Positions 43,960 to 53,553 are shown, numbered from the stretch's first letter. The stretch: DNA of 64,000 nt from Palsa-892 sp035556215 (GCA_035556215.1 DATMFI010000039.1:1-64000), one strand, 5' to 3'. Notes: generated by a model not told the origin, from the letters alone. Numbers and translations: made by a program.

Positions 43960-45273
43960 ATGCGCATCGCCATGATCGGCAGCGGCTATGTCGGCCTTGT
44001 TTCCGGCGCCTGCTTCGCCGATTTCGGTCACAACGTCGTCTGCGTCGACAAGGATGCGGGCAAGATCGCCTCGCTCCTGCGCGGCATCATGCCGATTTTC
44101 GAACCCGGCCTCGACGAACTCGTCGCGCGCAACGTCAAGGAAGGCCGCCTTGAATTCGCCACCGATCTTGCAAGCGCGGTGAAAAGCGCCGATGTCGTCT
44201 TCATCGCCGTCGGCACACCGTCGCGGCGCGGCGACGGTCATGCCGACCTCTCCTACGTGCACAGCGCAGCGCGCGAGATTGCGGCGGCAATCTCGCGGTA
44301 CATCGTAGTCGTCACCAAATCGACCGTGCCGGTCGGCACCGGCGACGAAGTCGAAGCCATCATCCGCGAATGCAAGCCGAAGGCTGATTTCGCTGTCGTA
44401 TCGAACCCCGAGTTTCTGCGCGAGGGCGCCGCGATCAACGACTTCAAGCGCCCCGACCGCATCGTCATCGGCACCGAGGATGCGCGCGCCCGCGAGGTGA
44501 TGTCCGAGGTCTATCGCCCGCTCTATCTCAACGCTTCGCCGATCCTGTTTACGCAGCGCCGCACCGCCGAGATCATCAAATATGCTGCGAATGCTTTTCT
44601 TGCGACCAAGATCACCTTCATCAACGAGATCGCCAATCTGTGCGAAAAGGTCGGCGGCAACGTGCAGGATGTCGCGCGCGGCATCGGCCTCGATAATCGC
44701 ATCGGCTCGAAATTCCTGCACGCCGGACCCGGCTACGGCGGCTCGTGTTTTCCGAAGGACACAGTCGCGCTGATGAAGACGGCGCGCGATGCAGGCGCGC
44801 CCACCAGGATCGTCGAGGCTGTCGTCGCGGTAAACGACGAGCGCAAGCTTGCGATGGCCGATAAGATCATCGCCGCGCTTGGCGGCAGCGCGACGGGCAA
44901 AACGGTCGCCATTCTCGGCCTCACCTTCAAGCCGAACACCGACGACATGCGCGAGGCCCCGAGCCTTGCCATCATTCCGGCATTGCAGAAGGCAGGCGCT
45001 CAGGTGAACGCGCATGATCCGCAGGCGATGGAAGAAGCTGCAAGCCTTTTGCCCGGTATCGTGATGGCGAAGAACCCCTACGAAGCCGCACAGGGCGCCG
45101 ACGCGCTCGTCATCGTCACCGAGTGGGACGCCTATCGCGCGCTCGATCTCAAGCGACTGAGGCAGGAAATGAAAGCGCCGCTCATCGTCGATCTTCGCAA
45201 TATCTATAAAGCGGACGAGATGATCGCGAACGGCTTTCGTTATATCAGCGTCGGGCGGCCCGCCGCCGGCTGA
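43960..45273 (+). CDS. ugd: UDP-glucose 6-dehydrogenase
   Basis: A 437-residue enzyme with NAD motif GSGYVGLVSGACFA, the catalytic cysteine in GYGGSCFPKDT, the IKYAANAFLATKI helix, and the C-terminal UDP-binding GLTFKPNTDDMREAP. It oxidises UDP-glucose twice to UDP-glucuronate for acidic polysaccharides. The gene follows galE, which competes for the same substrate, and galU, its supplier, is 1 kb downstream. The 3' end overlaps the convergent rmlD by 34 bp. Confidence 0.95.
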   Translation: MRIAMIGSGYVGLVSGACFADFGHNVVCVDKDAGKIASLLRGIMPIFEPGLDELVARNVKEGRLEFATDLASAVKSADVVFIAVGTPSRRGDGHADLSYVHSAAREIAAAISRYIVVVTKSTVPVGTGDEVEAIIRECKPKADFAVVSNPEFLREGAAINDFKRPDRIVIGTEDARAREVMSEVYRPLYLNASPILFTQRRTAEIIKYAANAFLATKITFINEIANLCEKVGGNVQDVARGIGLDNRIGSKFLHAGPGYGGSCFPKDTVALMKTARDAGAPTRIVEAVVAVNDERKLAMADKIIAALGGSATGKTVAILGLTFKPNTDDMREAPSLAIIPALQKAGAQVNAHDPQAMEEAASLLPGIVMAKNPYEAAQGADALVIVTEWDAYRALDLKRLRQEMKAPLIVDLRNIYKADEMIANGFRYISVGRPAAG

Positions 45274-46259
45274 TCTGCCGGAGGGCGCAATGGCGTCTGT
45301 TGTGCCGGTGTGTTGGCGGCTGCATTCGCCGCCGCGGCAGCCGCCGCTGCCTGCGCCGCCTTGCGGTTTGCATTTCTAATGACCGAAGCCACGACCTCCG
45401 CGACCCGGAAGTTCCATGGGCTCGCCGTATAGCCGAACGTATTGCGAAAGCGCGTGCTGTCGAGCTCGCAGTTGAGCCCGCCCTTCACCACCGCCGGATA
45501 TTCCGAGAGCTTGATCTCGGCAACTCTCGGCGTTTTCCCGGTGAATAGCGCCTGCCGCTGCACGATTTCGCTCGCGAACTTGAACCAGTTGGTCGCACCG
45601 TTACCGGCAAAATGAAATGTGCCGGCGGCCTTGCCCTCACCCGCGAGCTTGCGCGCGACGACGAGCACGGCCTCGGCGATATCGATTGTTGCCGTCGGAC
45701 AGCCGCTCTGATCGCAGACCATACGCAGCTCTTCGCGTTCCGTCGCGAGCCGCATGACGTTACGCAGAAAGTTCCGGCCATGCGGCCCATAAATCCATGA
45801 CGTGCGCAGGATGACGTGACGCGGCGCAAGCTCGCGCACCTTGGCTTCGCCTTCGGCCTTGGTGCGGCCGAACACCGACACCGGCGATACCTTGTCGTTC
45901 TCGACATAGGGGCGGTTCTTGTTGCCGTCGAAAACCTGTTCGCAGGAAAGCTGAATGAGCGGCACGTTCATGCCGGCGCAGACCGTCGCCAGCACCGCGG
46001 GGCCTTTAACGTTCGCGAGCGCCGCGGCCTCCGGCTCTCGCTCGGCTCGATCGACCGCGGTGTAACCCGCGGCATTCACGACCACCGCCGGCCGGTGCAC
46101 ATCGAGCGCCGCTCGCACCGTCACTTCATTGCTGATATCGGCATCTTGCCGCGACAACCCCACCACCGGCACGCCGCGCACCGTGGCAAGCGCGACAATT
46201 TCGCGTCCGACCTGCCCGCGTGCCCCAAAAACGACGATGGGTTTGTTCATCTTGTCCAT
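45240..46259 (-). CDS. rmlD: dTDP-4-dehydrorhamnose reductase family, Ala-rich tail
   Basis: 339 residues. The RmlD fold shows FGARGQVGREI, NAAGYTAVDRAE, the catalytic YxxxK equivalent in FGRTKAEGE, and SWIYGPHGRNF. The usual length is about 290-300; here the last 45 residues are a low-complexity A/N/P/Q tail (AAQAAAAAAAANAAANT) that overlaps the ugd 3' end. No rmlA, rmlB or rmlC gene is seen in the window, so the substrate need not be dTDP-rhamnose. It may reduce another 4-keto sugar nucleotide. Confidence 0.85.
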   Translation of the reverse strand: MDKMNKPIVVFGARGQVGREIVALATVRGVPVVGLSRQDADISNEVTVRAALDVHRPAVVVNAAGYTAVDRAEREPEAAALANVKGPAVLATVCAGMNVPLIQLSCEQVFDGNKNRPYVENDKVSPVSVFGRTKAEGEAKVRELAPRHVILRTSWIYGPHGRNFLRNVMRLATEREELRMVCDQSGCPTATIDIAEAVLVVARKLAGEGKAAGTFHFAGNGATNWFKFASEIVQRQALFTGKTPRVAEIKLSEYPAVVKGGLNCELDSTRFRNTFGYTASPWNFRVAEVVASVIRNANRKAAQAAAAAAAANAAANTPAQQTPLRPPADQPAAGRPTLI

Positions 46260-46358
46260 TCACCCTGTTCGTGCGCGGTTCCGCGCGGGGTTTGCCAAGC
46301 CGCCCAATCCGCGACATAGAAGCGTTGAATCCCGCCTTCCGCAAGTTATGAGAGCCAG

Positions 46359-47231
46359 ATGTCCAGAATAAGAAAAGCCATCTTTCCTGTCGCCGGCCTC
46401 GGCACCCGCTTCCTGCCCGCGACCAAGGCGATGCCGAAGGAAATGCTCACCGTCGTCGACCGGCCGCTCATCCAGTACGTCGTTGACGAGGCGCGCGAGG
46501 CGGGCATCGAGCACTTCATTTTCGTCACGGGCCGCAACAAGGGCGTCATCGAAGACCACTTCGACCGCCAGTACGAGCTTGAGATGACGCTGCGCGAGCG
46601 CAACAAGAAGGCGGAGCTGACGCTTCTCGAGGAAGACCTGCCGGTCGCAGGCGCGACGAGCTTCATTCGTCAGCAGTCGCCGCTCGGCCTCGGCCACGCC
46701 GTCTGGTGCGCGCGCGAGATCGTCGGCAACGAGCCGTTCGCGCTTCTCCTCCCTGACGTGCTGGTGCAGGCCAAGAAATCCTGCCTTGCGCAAATGGTCG
46801 GCGCCTACGACAAGCTCGGCAAGGCCAACCTGCTCGCCGTCGAAGAAGTGCCGGAAGACCGCACCCACATGTACGGCGTCGTCGGCATGGGCGAGCGAAC
46901 CGGCAACGCCTTCAAAATCACCTCGATGGTCGAGAAGCCCGCCAAGGGCACCGCACCTTCGAACCGCATAATCACCGGTCGCTATATCCTGCAGCCCGAA
47001 ATCTTCGAGTTCCTCGCCAAGCAGGAGCGCGGCGCCGGCGGCGAAATCCAGATCACCGACGCGATGATCGCACTCGCCAGATCGCAGCCTTTTTATGGCT
47101 ACGATTTCGAAGGCCGTACTTTCGACTGCGGCTCGAAAATCGGCTTTCTCACCGCCAATGTTTCCTATGCGCTGGCACGGCCTGATCTCAACGACGAATT
47201 CCGTAACGAGTTGAAATCGCTTCTCTCGTAA
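46359..47231 (+). CDS. galU: UTP-glucose-1-phosphate uridylyltransferase
   Basis: The 290-residue nucleotidyltransferase has the start FPVAGLGTRFLPATKAMPKEML, the EKP motif (VEKPAKG), and FDCGSKIGFL near the end, all standard for GalU. It makes UDP-glucose, the shared donor for GalE and Ugd. Divergent from rmlD across a 99-bp gap. The stop codon lies in the loop of an 11-bp hairpin. Confidence 0.96.
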   Translation: MSRIRKAIFPVAGLGTRFLPATKAMPKEMLTVVDRPLIQYVVDEAREAGIEHFIFVTGRNKGVIEDHFDRQYELEMTLRERNKKAELTLLEEDLPVAGATSFIRQQSPLGLGHAVWCAREIVGNEPFALLLPDVLVQAKKSCLAQMVGAYDKLGKANLLAVEEVPEDRTHMYGVVGMGERTGNAFKITSMVEKPAKGTAPSNRIITGRYILQPEIFEFLAKQERGAGGEIQITDAMIALARSQPFYGYDFEGRTFDCGSKIGFLTANVSYALARPDLNDEFRNELKSLLS

Positions 47232-47243
47232 GGAAGCGATTTC
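47213..47243 (+). terminator. Hairpin embracing the galU stop codon
   Basis: GAAATCGCTTC (47213-47223) and GAAGCGATTTC (47233-47243) are perfect 11-base inverted arms with a nine-base loop that contains the TAA stop. No T-run follows (CCCGCCGG), so it may stabilise the transcript end or attenuate rather than terminate. Confidence 0.5.
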
Positions 47244-47303
47244 CCGCCGGCGGCCCGAAACATTGACTTCACGGCCAAAACCGGCTCAATCCCCGCAGCC
47301 GCC

Positions 47304-49100
47304 ATGCTAGCCGATCGCATCAAATATCGCCTATCCGGGCTCTTCGGCGAGGACGCGCGGGCCATTATCCCGCGTCTCCTGGCGAGCGAAGGCCGCCGCT
47401 ACGCGCCGCGCTACTTTCTCGCCCTGATTTTCATGCTGCTCGTCGCCGGCTCTACTGCCTTCTCGGCCTATCTGATGAAGGACGTGGTCAACAAGATCTT
47501 CGTCGAGGGCCGCGAATGGGCGATCTGGGCGCTCGGCGGCACGCTGATCGCACTCGCGGCCGTCAAGGGCTTCTCCGCCTATGGCCAGGCGGTGACGCTC
47601 GGCAGGATCGGCAATCGCATTATCGCCGGCTATCAAAAGAAGCTCTACGACAACCTGCTCGCCCAAGGCGTGCCCTTCTTCTCTGAACGCCACTCGGCCG
47701 AATTCCTCAACCGGCTGAATTCTGGCGCCAACGGCGCACGCGCTATCCTCGAAATCCTCATCACCACGCTCGGCCGCGACCTCGTCACCCTGATCGGCCT
47801 GATCATCGTGATGGTCATTCAGGACTCGCTCCTGGCTTTCATCTGTCTGGTTGCGATGCCGATCGCAGTCGGCGGCGTACGCTCGCTGATCCGCCGCACG
47901 CGTAATATCGTCAAGCGCCAGTTCATCGGCGCCGGCAACATCCTGCAGACCATGCAGGAGACCATTCAAGGCATCCGCGTCGTCAAATCGTTCAACCTCG
48001 AAAACCTGATGAAGAAGCGCATGGATGCGCATGTCGAGGAAGTCGAGTCGGCGATGAACAAGATGGTGCAGGTAAGCTCGCGCTCGAGCCCGCTGATGGA
48101 AATGCTCGGCGGCTTCGCCGTCGCCGGCGCCGTGATGTATGCGGGCCTTGGCGTCCTGAAAGGCGGCCGCCTGCCGGGTGAATTTTTCTCGGTGATCACC
48201 GCGCTCCTGCTCGCCTATGAACCCGCGAAGCGTCTCGCGCGCGTCAATATCGATCTTGCCGCGAACCTCACTTACGTGCGCTTCCTGTTCGACGTGATCG
48301 ACAGCCCGCCCGCCGAAGCGGAAGCCGCCGGCCTGCCGGCGCTCAAGGTCGAGAGCGGCCGCATCGAATTCCGCGACGTCGATTTCGGCTATCGGCCCGA
48401 CGAGCCGGTGCTGCGCAAGTTCTCCTGTATCGCAGAGCCGGGCGAAACCACCGCCCTTGTCGGCCCTTCGGGCGGCGGCAAATCGACGGTAATGGCGCTC
48501 CTCGAGCGCTTCTATGAGCCGCAATCGGGTTCAATCCTGATTGACGGTCAGGAAATCGCAAAAGTCTCACGCCGCTCGCTGCGCGACGCCATCGCCTATG
48601 TCAGCCAGGATGTCTTTCTGTTCTCCGGAACGATCCGCGAGAACATCGCCTTCGGTCACCCTGACGCCAGTGAAAGCGATATCGTCGCGGCTGCAAAGGC
48701 TGCGAACGCCCACGAATTCATTACAGGTTTCAGCGCCGGTTACGACACGCCGGTCGGCGAACACGGCGCGCAGCTTTCCGGCGGCCAGCGCGCCCGTATC
48801 GCAATCGCCCGCGCCTTCCTCAAGAACGCGCCGATTTTGCTGCTCGACGAGCCGACGGCCGCGCTCGACTCCGAATCCGAAGTCATGGTCCAGCGCGCCA
48901 TTGATGCGCTCCGCGTCTCGCGTACGACCCTCGTCATTGCGCATCGCCTGCAGACGGTGCTTGCCGCCAACCGTATTCTCGTGCTCGAGCACGGCAAGGT
49001 CGTCGAAAGCGGCAAGCATGACGAATTGGTCGGCAAGCGCGGCCGTTATTTCGATTTCTATCAAGTGCAGTTTAACGAGCGGCGCGCCGTAAGCGCCTGA
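47304..49100 (+). CDS. MsbA-type ABC exporter (fused permease-ATPase)
   Basis: 598 residues. Residues about 30-320 hold six membrane helices of the exporter fold. The nucleotide domain has Walker A GPSGGGKST, signature LSGGQRARIA and Walker B ILLLDEPTAALD, plus the H-loop IAHRL. Length and position fit MsbA-like lipid A-core flippases or polysaccharide exporters. Neighbouring galU and manC suggest a glycolipid substrate. Whether it is the housekeeping MsbA or a second exporter cannot be told; lpxK and waaA, the frequent msbA partners, are not here. Confidence 0.88.
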   Translation: MLADRIKYRLSGLFGEDARAIIPRLLASEGRRYAPRYFLALIFMLLVAGSTAFSAYLMKDVVNKIFVEGREWAIWALGGTLIALAAVKGFSAYGQAVTLGRIGNRIIAGYQKKLYDNLLAQGVPFFSERHSAEFLNRLNSGANGARAILEILITTLGRDLVTLIGLIIVMVIQDSLLAFICLVAMPIAVGGVRSLIRRTRNIVKRQFIGAGNILQTMQETIQGIRVVKSFNLENLMKKRMDAHVEEVESAMNKMVQVSSRSSPLMEMLGGFAVAGAVMYAGLGVLKGGRLPGEFFSVITALLLAYEPAKRLARVNIDLAANLTYVRFLFDVIDSPPAEAEAAGLPALKVESGRIEFRDVDFGYRPDEPVLRKFSCIAEPGETTALVGPSGGGKSTVMALLERFYEPQSGSILIDGQEIAKVSRRSLRDAIAYVSQDVFLFSGTIRENIAFGHPDASESDIVAAAKAANAHEFITGFSAGYDTPVGEHGAQLSGGQRARIAIARAFLKNAPILLLDEPTAALDSESEVMVQRAIDALRVSRTTLVIAHRLQTVLAANRILVLEHGKVVESGKHDELVGKRGRYFDFYQVQFNERRAVSA

Positions 49101-49115
49101 TCTTCCAGGTTTTCG

Positions 49116-50543
49116 ATGACGAATCTCATTCATCCGGTGATCCTGTGCGGCGGTGCCGGCACCCGGCTCTGGCCCGCTTCGCGCGACAGCCGCCCCAAGC
49201 AATTTCTGAAATTGATCGGCCCCAATTCCACGCTGCAGGAAACCATCAAGCGCGTTTCCGATCCGGCGGTCTTCGCTTCGCCTGTCATCATCACCAATTA
49301 CGACTATCGCTTCCTGGTTCGCGAACAGCTCGACGAAATCGGCGCTGATGGCACTATCGTGCTCGAGCCCGCGCGCCGCGATTCAGGCCCCGCCGTCGCC
49401 GCGGCCGCACATTTGCTGGCGCGTAACGATCCGCACGCAGTCATTCTCGTGCTTGCCGCTGACCATGTCGTCACCGCACCCGAACGGTTCGTCGAAGCCT
49501 GTAAAGTTGCGCGCGAAGCCGCAGCACAAGATCGCATCGTCACATTCGGGTGTGTGCCCGACCGGCCCGCGACCGGTTACGGCTATATCAAGCCGGGTGC
49601 TGCGCTCGCGAATGCAAATGGTGCGAGCGAAGTCGCGCAATTCGTCGAGAAGCCCGATGAGCCGACCGCAACGCGCTACATCACCGACGGTTACCTTTGG
49701 AATTCCGGCAACTTCCTCTTCAAGTCCGATGTCTTTCTGGCCGAATACGCTTCATTCGAGCCGGCAAGCGCCGTTGCCGTCGAGAATGCCGTCAAAAACG
49801 CTTCGACCGATCTCGGTTTCTTCATGCTGGAGGAGCAGCAGTTCAAGACCGCCACGCAGAAATCCATCGACTACGCGGTGATGGAAAAGACCAAACGCGC
49901 CGCCGTCGTGCGCGCCGATTACGGCTGGTCGGACCTCGGCGGCTGGCATGCGGTCTGGAGTCATACCGAGCGCGATAGCGCGGGCAATGCGCGGCGCGGC
50001 CGCGTTGTGCTGCTCGATTCCGGTGACTGCTACATCGCGAGCGACAGCAGGCTGGTCGCCGCGCTCGGTGTCAAGAACATCGTCGCCGTCATCGAGGACG
50101 ACGCCGTCCTGATCGCCGACCGCTCGCGCGCCGAGGACTTGCGCAAGCTCGTCGAGGAGCTGCGAAAACAGGGCCATAGTGAAGCGAACACCCATGCCCG
50201 CGTTCACCGCCCGTGGGGCGACTATCAAAGCCTCGATCGCGGCGAGCGCTATCAGGTGAAGCGGATTGTCGTGAAGCCCGGCGGGCGGCTGTCGCTACAG
50301 AAGCACAACCACCGCGCCGAGCACTGGGTGGTCGTGCGCGGCACCGCGCGGGTCACCATTGGCAATCAGGTACGCGACCTGCACGAGAACGAGTCGGTTT
50401 ATGTACCGCTCGGCTCGACCCATCGCCTCGAGAACTTCGGAACGACGCCGCTCGAGTTGATCGAGGTGCAGACCGGCTCCTACCTCGGCGAGGATGACAT
50501 CATCCGGCTGGAAGATGTCTATCGCCGCAAGGACAAGGAATAA
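49116..50543 (+). CDS. manC: Mannose-1-phosphate guanylyltransferase / mannose-6-phosphate isomerase
   Basis: The 475-residue bifunctional (type II) enzyme has the pyrophosphorylase signature CGGAGTRLWPASRDSRPKQFL, the VEKP motif, and a C-terminal cupin isomerase domain (about 350-470) with HRPWGDYQSLD and KHNHRAEHW. It supplies GDP-mannose. 15 bp after the exporter gene, so the two are likely cotranscribed. No gmd or manB is nearby. Confidence 0.94.
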   Translation: MTNLIHPVILCGGAGTRLWPASRDSRPKQFLKLIGPNSTLQETIKRVSDPAVFASPVIITNYDYRFLVREQLDEIGADGTIVLEPARRDSGPAVAAAAHLLARNDPHAVILVLAADHVVTAPERFVEACKVAREAAAQDRIVTFGCVPDRPATGYGYIKPGAALANANGASEVAQFVEKPDEPTATRYITDGYLWNSGNFLFKSDVFLAEYASFEPASAVAVENAVKNASTDLGFFMLEEQQFKTATQKSIDYAVMEKTKRAAVVRADYGWSDLGGWHAVWSHTERDSAGNARRGRVVLLDSGDCYIASDSRLVAALGVKNIVAVIEDDAVLIADRSRAEDLRKLVEELRKQGHSEANTHARVHRPWGDYQSLDRGERYQVKRIVVKPGGRLSLQKHNHRAEHWVVVRGTARVTIGNQVRDLHENESVYVPLGSTHRLENFGTTPLELIEVQTGSYLGEDDIIRLEDVYRRKDKE

Positions 50544-51095
50544 TCAGGCCTTCACGCGTTCGACGAACTTCGCGAAGGCTTCGAGCTGCTTTCCGAGAAA
50601 TTCCTTTGTCGCCGCATCCGTCAGCTCACCCTTGTCGTTGAACTTGTTCTGCGCCATGCCGACGAAAATTTCTGGCGTATTGAACACGAACGCGCCGAGA
50701 AACACCAACATCTGCCGCATGTGATATTGCATGCGCGCGCCACCGAGCGGACCCTGCGATGCCGATTGGATCGCGACGGGCTTGTCCCTGAACGGCTGAT
50801 CCTTGAGCCGCGACACCCAGTCGATCGCGTTCTTCAGCGCGCCGGGGATTGTGTAGTTGTATTCCGGCGAATTGATAATCACGGCGTCCGCCGCTCGGAT
50901 CTGATCGGCGAAACTCGTCACCACCTCGGGAAATTTTCCATCGGCGTGCAGATCGGTGTTGTAAAGCGGAAACTTGTCGATGCCGCCAAGCTCTTTCAGT
51001 TTCATTCCTGCCGGCGCCACCGACGGCAGTAAATTCATGACCATTCGGTTGTAGGAGCCGCTGCGCAGGCTTCCGCAAATCGTAATGACATTCAT
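50544..51095 (-). CDS. NADPH-dependent FMN reductase
   Basis: A 183-residue flavodoxin-fold enzyme: the phosphate loop is GSLRSGSYNRM (near residue 8) and the flavin contact SPEYNYTIPGALKNAIDW (about 75-92). It matches ChrR/ArsH-like quinone or azo reductases. AGGAG lies eight bases before ATG 51095. It ends at the base next to the stop of the convergent manC. Probably an antioxidant quinone reductase, but substrate is not fixed. Confidence 0.9.
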   Translation of the reverse strand: MNVITICGSLRSGSYNRMVMNLLPSVAPAGMKLKELGGIDKFPLYNTDLHADGKFPEVVTSFADQIRAADAVIINSPEYNYTIPGALKNAIDWVSRLKDQPFRDKPVAIQSASQGPLGGARMQYHMRQMLVFLGAFVFNTPEIFVGMAQNKFNDKGELTDAATKEFLGKQLEAFAKFVERVKA

Positions 51096-51163
51096 CGGGC
51101 AATCTCCTGTCTGCAATTTTGTGCCAGTTCGTAACCTGCGAAAGCGGCCTTTCGTTCCGCCGG

Positions 51164-51799
51164 CTACTCGAGTGGAATCGCGACGAATTTCCGGAATCCC
51201 TCGCGTTCGCGTACGCGCGCGAGCCACGCATCCGCGTACGGCGTTTCCGGCCGCGTCGTAAGGAACGGGTTGCGCGACCAACGATCGTAGAAAATCGATA
51301 GCACGAGATCGGCCAGCGAGAACCGCTCATTCGCGAAAAACAACCGATCTTTCAGGTGCCTGTCCATGATCGCATAAGCCTGCCCCGCCTGCTCCACCAT
51401 CTTGGCAAGCTCTACTTTATTCTGCTTGGCTTCGGGCGTGCGTATGGTGGCAATAAAAATCTTGCTGTCGATCGGCGACAGGATCGACAGCGACCAGTCG
51501 AGCCAGCGGTTGATATCGGCACGCTGACGTGCATCACCGGGATAAAACGCTTCACCGCCATACTTTTCACAAAGGTAGCGAATGATGGCGTTCGATTCCC
51601 ACAATACGAAGTCGTCATCTTCAATCGTCGGAATCCGGCCGTTGGGATTGAGTGCGCGATACTCCGGCGTATCGACGCCACCGTGCTTGCCGCCGATATC
51701 AGTCTGCTCAACCGCGAGCTTCAGTTCATCCGCAAGCCACAAAACTTTCTTGACGTTGGAGGAGGTAACGCGCCCCCAAACCTTGATCTTCCCGGTCAT
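51164..51799 (-). CDS. Glutathione S-transferase family protein
   Basis: 211 residues from ATG 51799 (AGAGGC upstream). The N-terminal thioredoxin-like domain has VTSSNVKKVLWLADEL with the serine that activates glutathione, and the cis-proline NPNGRIPTI plus ESNAI. The C-terminal helical domain begins near 90. It resembles theta-like bacterial GSTs. It is co-directional with the FMN reductase downstream, suggesting a detoxification pair. Confidence 0.92.
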   Translation of the reverse strand: MTGKIKVWGRVTSSNVKKVLWLADELKLAVEQTDIGGKHGGVDTPEYRALNPNGRIPTIEDDDFVLWESNAIIRYLCEKYGGEAFYPGDARQRADINRWLDWSLSILSPIDSKIFIATIRTPEAKQNKVELAKMVEQAGQAYAIMDRHLKDRLFFANERFSLADLVLSIFYDRWSRNPFLTTRPETPYADAWLARVREREGFRKFVAIPLE

Positions 51800-51933
51800 T
51801 GCCTCTTTCCAGATGGAATGCAGCCCGCAGGATCGCACCGGCCTCGCTTGAGCCTACCTCAATGCCGGGCGAGGCCCAATAGTGCGCGATAACGATCGCG
51901 CGAGCGCCGTTCGCCGCGCGCGAGCACCGTCGA

Positions 51934-53415
51934 TCAGCAGGAAATTCGCTCAGAGCACGAAGGCATTTCATCAAGCTTCGGTGCAAGCGCGGCCGCGTCG
52001 TAAGCCGAGATCACCTGCCCGATCAGCACCAGAAGCGGGCCAGGAACGGCGCGTGCCGTAAGCTCGTTCGGCAAGTCTTGGAGCGTTGAAGCGATCACCT
52101 GCTCGTCGTCCCGTGTCGCACGCGAAATCGCAATTGCCGGCGTTTGCGGATCGAGGCCGTGTTCGATAGCGCGCACCATAAATTCGGTAATGGTCTTGCC
52201 CGCCATATAAACGACCGTCGTTGCTTTCGGGTCGGCAAGCGCGGCCCAGTCGAAATCGGCCGGCAGCTTGCCGTCCTCGGCATGACCCGTGACATATTGC
52301 AGCCGCCGCGCCGCGCGGCGATGGGTGAGCGAAACCTTGAGGCGCGCCGCCGCCCCTTGCGCAGCGGAAATGCCCGGCACGACTTCGACTGCAATGCCCT
52401 CGGCGCGGCACGCCGCAATCTCTTCGCCGGCGCGGCCGAACACCATCGGGTCGCCGCCCTTGAGCCGCACGACGCGTTTTCCTTTCTTGGCGAGCGCAAT
52501 CATCAGCGCATTGATCTCATCCTGCCTGCATGACGGGCCGCGCGCGGTCTTGCCGACCATCATTTTCTTAGCTTCGCGCCGCGCGAAATCGAGAATTTCA
52601 GGCGCGACAAGATCGTCGATGAGAATAACGTCGGCCGATTGCAACGCGCGTACGGCGCGCAGCGTCAACAGTTCGGGATCGCCCGGCCCCGCCCCGACCA
52701 GCGTGACCGAGCCGAGATCGGCATGCGCGCGCTCGCCATGCGTTTGCGCAAGAAGCTTGTCGAAATCGGCAGGCTCCGGCGCACGATCGGCCTCATTGAT
52801 CGCGCGCGCCGTGAACATCTGCCAGAAACGGCGGCGGCCGTTAAAGCTGAGTCCGGATGCCTGCACCCCGGCGCGCCAGTTCCTTGCCGCTTCCGCCCAG
52901 CGCGCGTAACCGAACGGCAAGAGGGATTCGAGCTTGGCGCGGATTGCCTGCCCAAATACCGGCGCCGCGCCGTCGGTGGAAATGCCGAGCACCAGCGGCG
53001 AGCGGTTTACGATCGCGCCGAATGCAAAGTCGCAGTAAGCCGGCTTGTCGATGACATTCACCGGCACTCCCGCGTCGCGCGCTGCGGCAGTAAAACGCGC
53101 CGCCTCTTCGTCGTCGCTGCATGCACCAATCGCGATGGCGCAGCCCTTGAAATCTTCTTCAATCCATGTGCGGGCATGCACCGTGATCGCGCCCTGCGGG
53201 GGGGTGGTGGCGAGCGCCAGCATGTCCTTCGAAAACTTTGCCGCAAACACATGCACATCCGCGCCGGCGGCCGACAGAAGCTCGGCCTTCCACACCGCCC
53301 CGGCATTGGTACCGGCAATGAGCGCGCGCTTGCCCTGAAGCGCATAAAAGACGGGAAGCCGCGCGAGAGGCTCCATGCGCGGCGTTCTGGCTTCAAGCGG
53401 TATCCGGTCGGTCAT
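51934..53415 (-). CDS. cysG: Siroheme synthase (trifunctional)
   Basis: The 493-residue protein combines an N-terminal precorrin-2 dehydrogenase/ferrochelatase (about 18-220, Rossmann GTNAGAVWKAELL) with a C-terminal uroporphyrinogen-III methyltransferase (about 235-480). The latter has VGAGPGDPELLTLRAVRAL, LKGGDPMVFGRAGEE and PGISAAQGAA. It makes siroheme for sulfite or nitrite reductase. The residue after the first glycine pair (NAGA) departs from the usual GGGxVA. No sulfite reductase gene is adjacent. Divergent from trmO across an AT-rich region with inverted repeats. Confidence 0.93.
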   Translation of the reverse strand: MTDRIPLEARTPRMEPLARLPVFYALQGKRALIAGTNAGAVWKAELLSAAGADVHVFAAKFSKDMLALATTPPQGAITVHARTWIEEDFKGCAIAIGACSDDEEAARFTAAARDAGVPVNVIDKPAYCDFAFGAIVNRSPLVLGISTDGAAPVFGQAIRAKLESLLPFGYARWAEAARNWRAGVQASGLSFNGRRRFWQMFTARAINEADRAPEPADFDKLLAQTHGERAHADLGSVTLVGAGPGDPELLTLRAVRALQSADVILIDDLVAPEILDFARREAKKMMVGKTARGPSCRQDEINALMIALAKKGKRVVRLKGGDPMVFGRAGEEIAACRAEGIAVEVVPGISAAQGAAARLKVSLTHRRAARRLQYVTGHAEDGKLPADFDWAALADPKATTVVYMAGKTITEFMVRAIEHGLDPQTPAIAISRATRDDEQVIASTLQDLPNELTARAVPGPLLVLIGQVISAYDAAALAPKLDEMPSCSERISC

Positions 53416-53448
53416 GTCGGCCTTCTAGGTCCCGGCGCTCACTACCAC

Positions 53449-53502
53449 AATTCACAATTCGTTGCAGCATATATGTAAATTAAACTTTTATAAATGTGAA
53501 TT
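53449..53502. promoter_or_regulatory. AT-rich divergent promoter region with AATTCACA repeat
   Basis: AATTCACA (53449-53456) and TGTGAATT (53495-53502) are perfect inverted eight-base arms; a direct ACAATTC repeat overlaps the first. The interval is strikingly AT-rich for this genome and contains TATATG and TATAAA-like stretches. It lies between cysG and trmO and is a likely operator/promoter zone. Confidence 0.5.
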
Positions 53503-53553
53503 ATAAAACCGCACTTCCTGCTAAATGCGTGCTCACCCCTATTCGATCGAACC

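Noticed and set aside
36273..50543. Horizontally acquired surface-polysaccharide island
   Set aside because: I saw no integrase, tRNA, flanking repeat or insertion element, and base composition looks like the rest of the window. The heptose genes are ordinary core enzymes.
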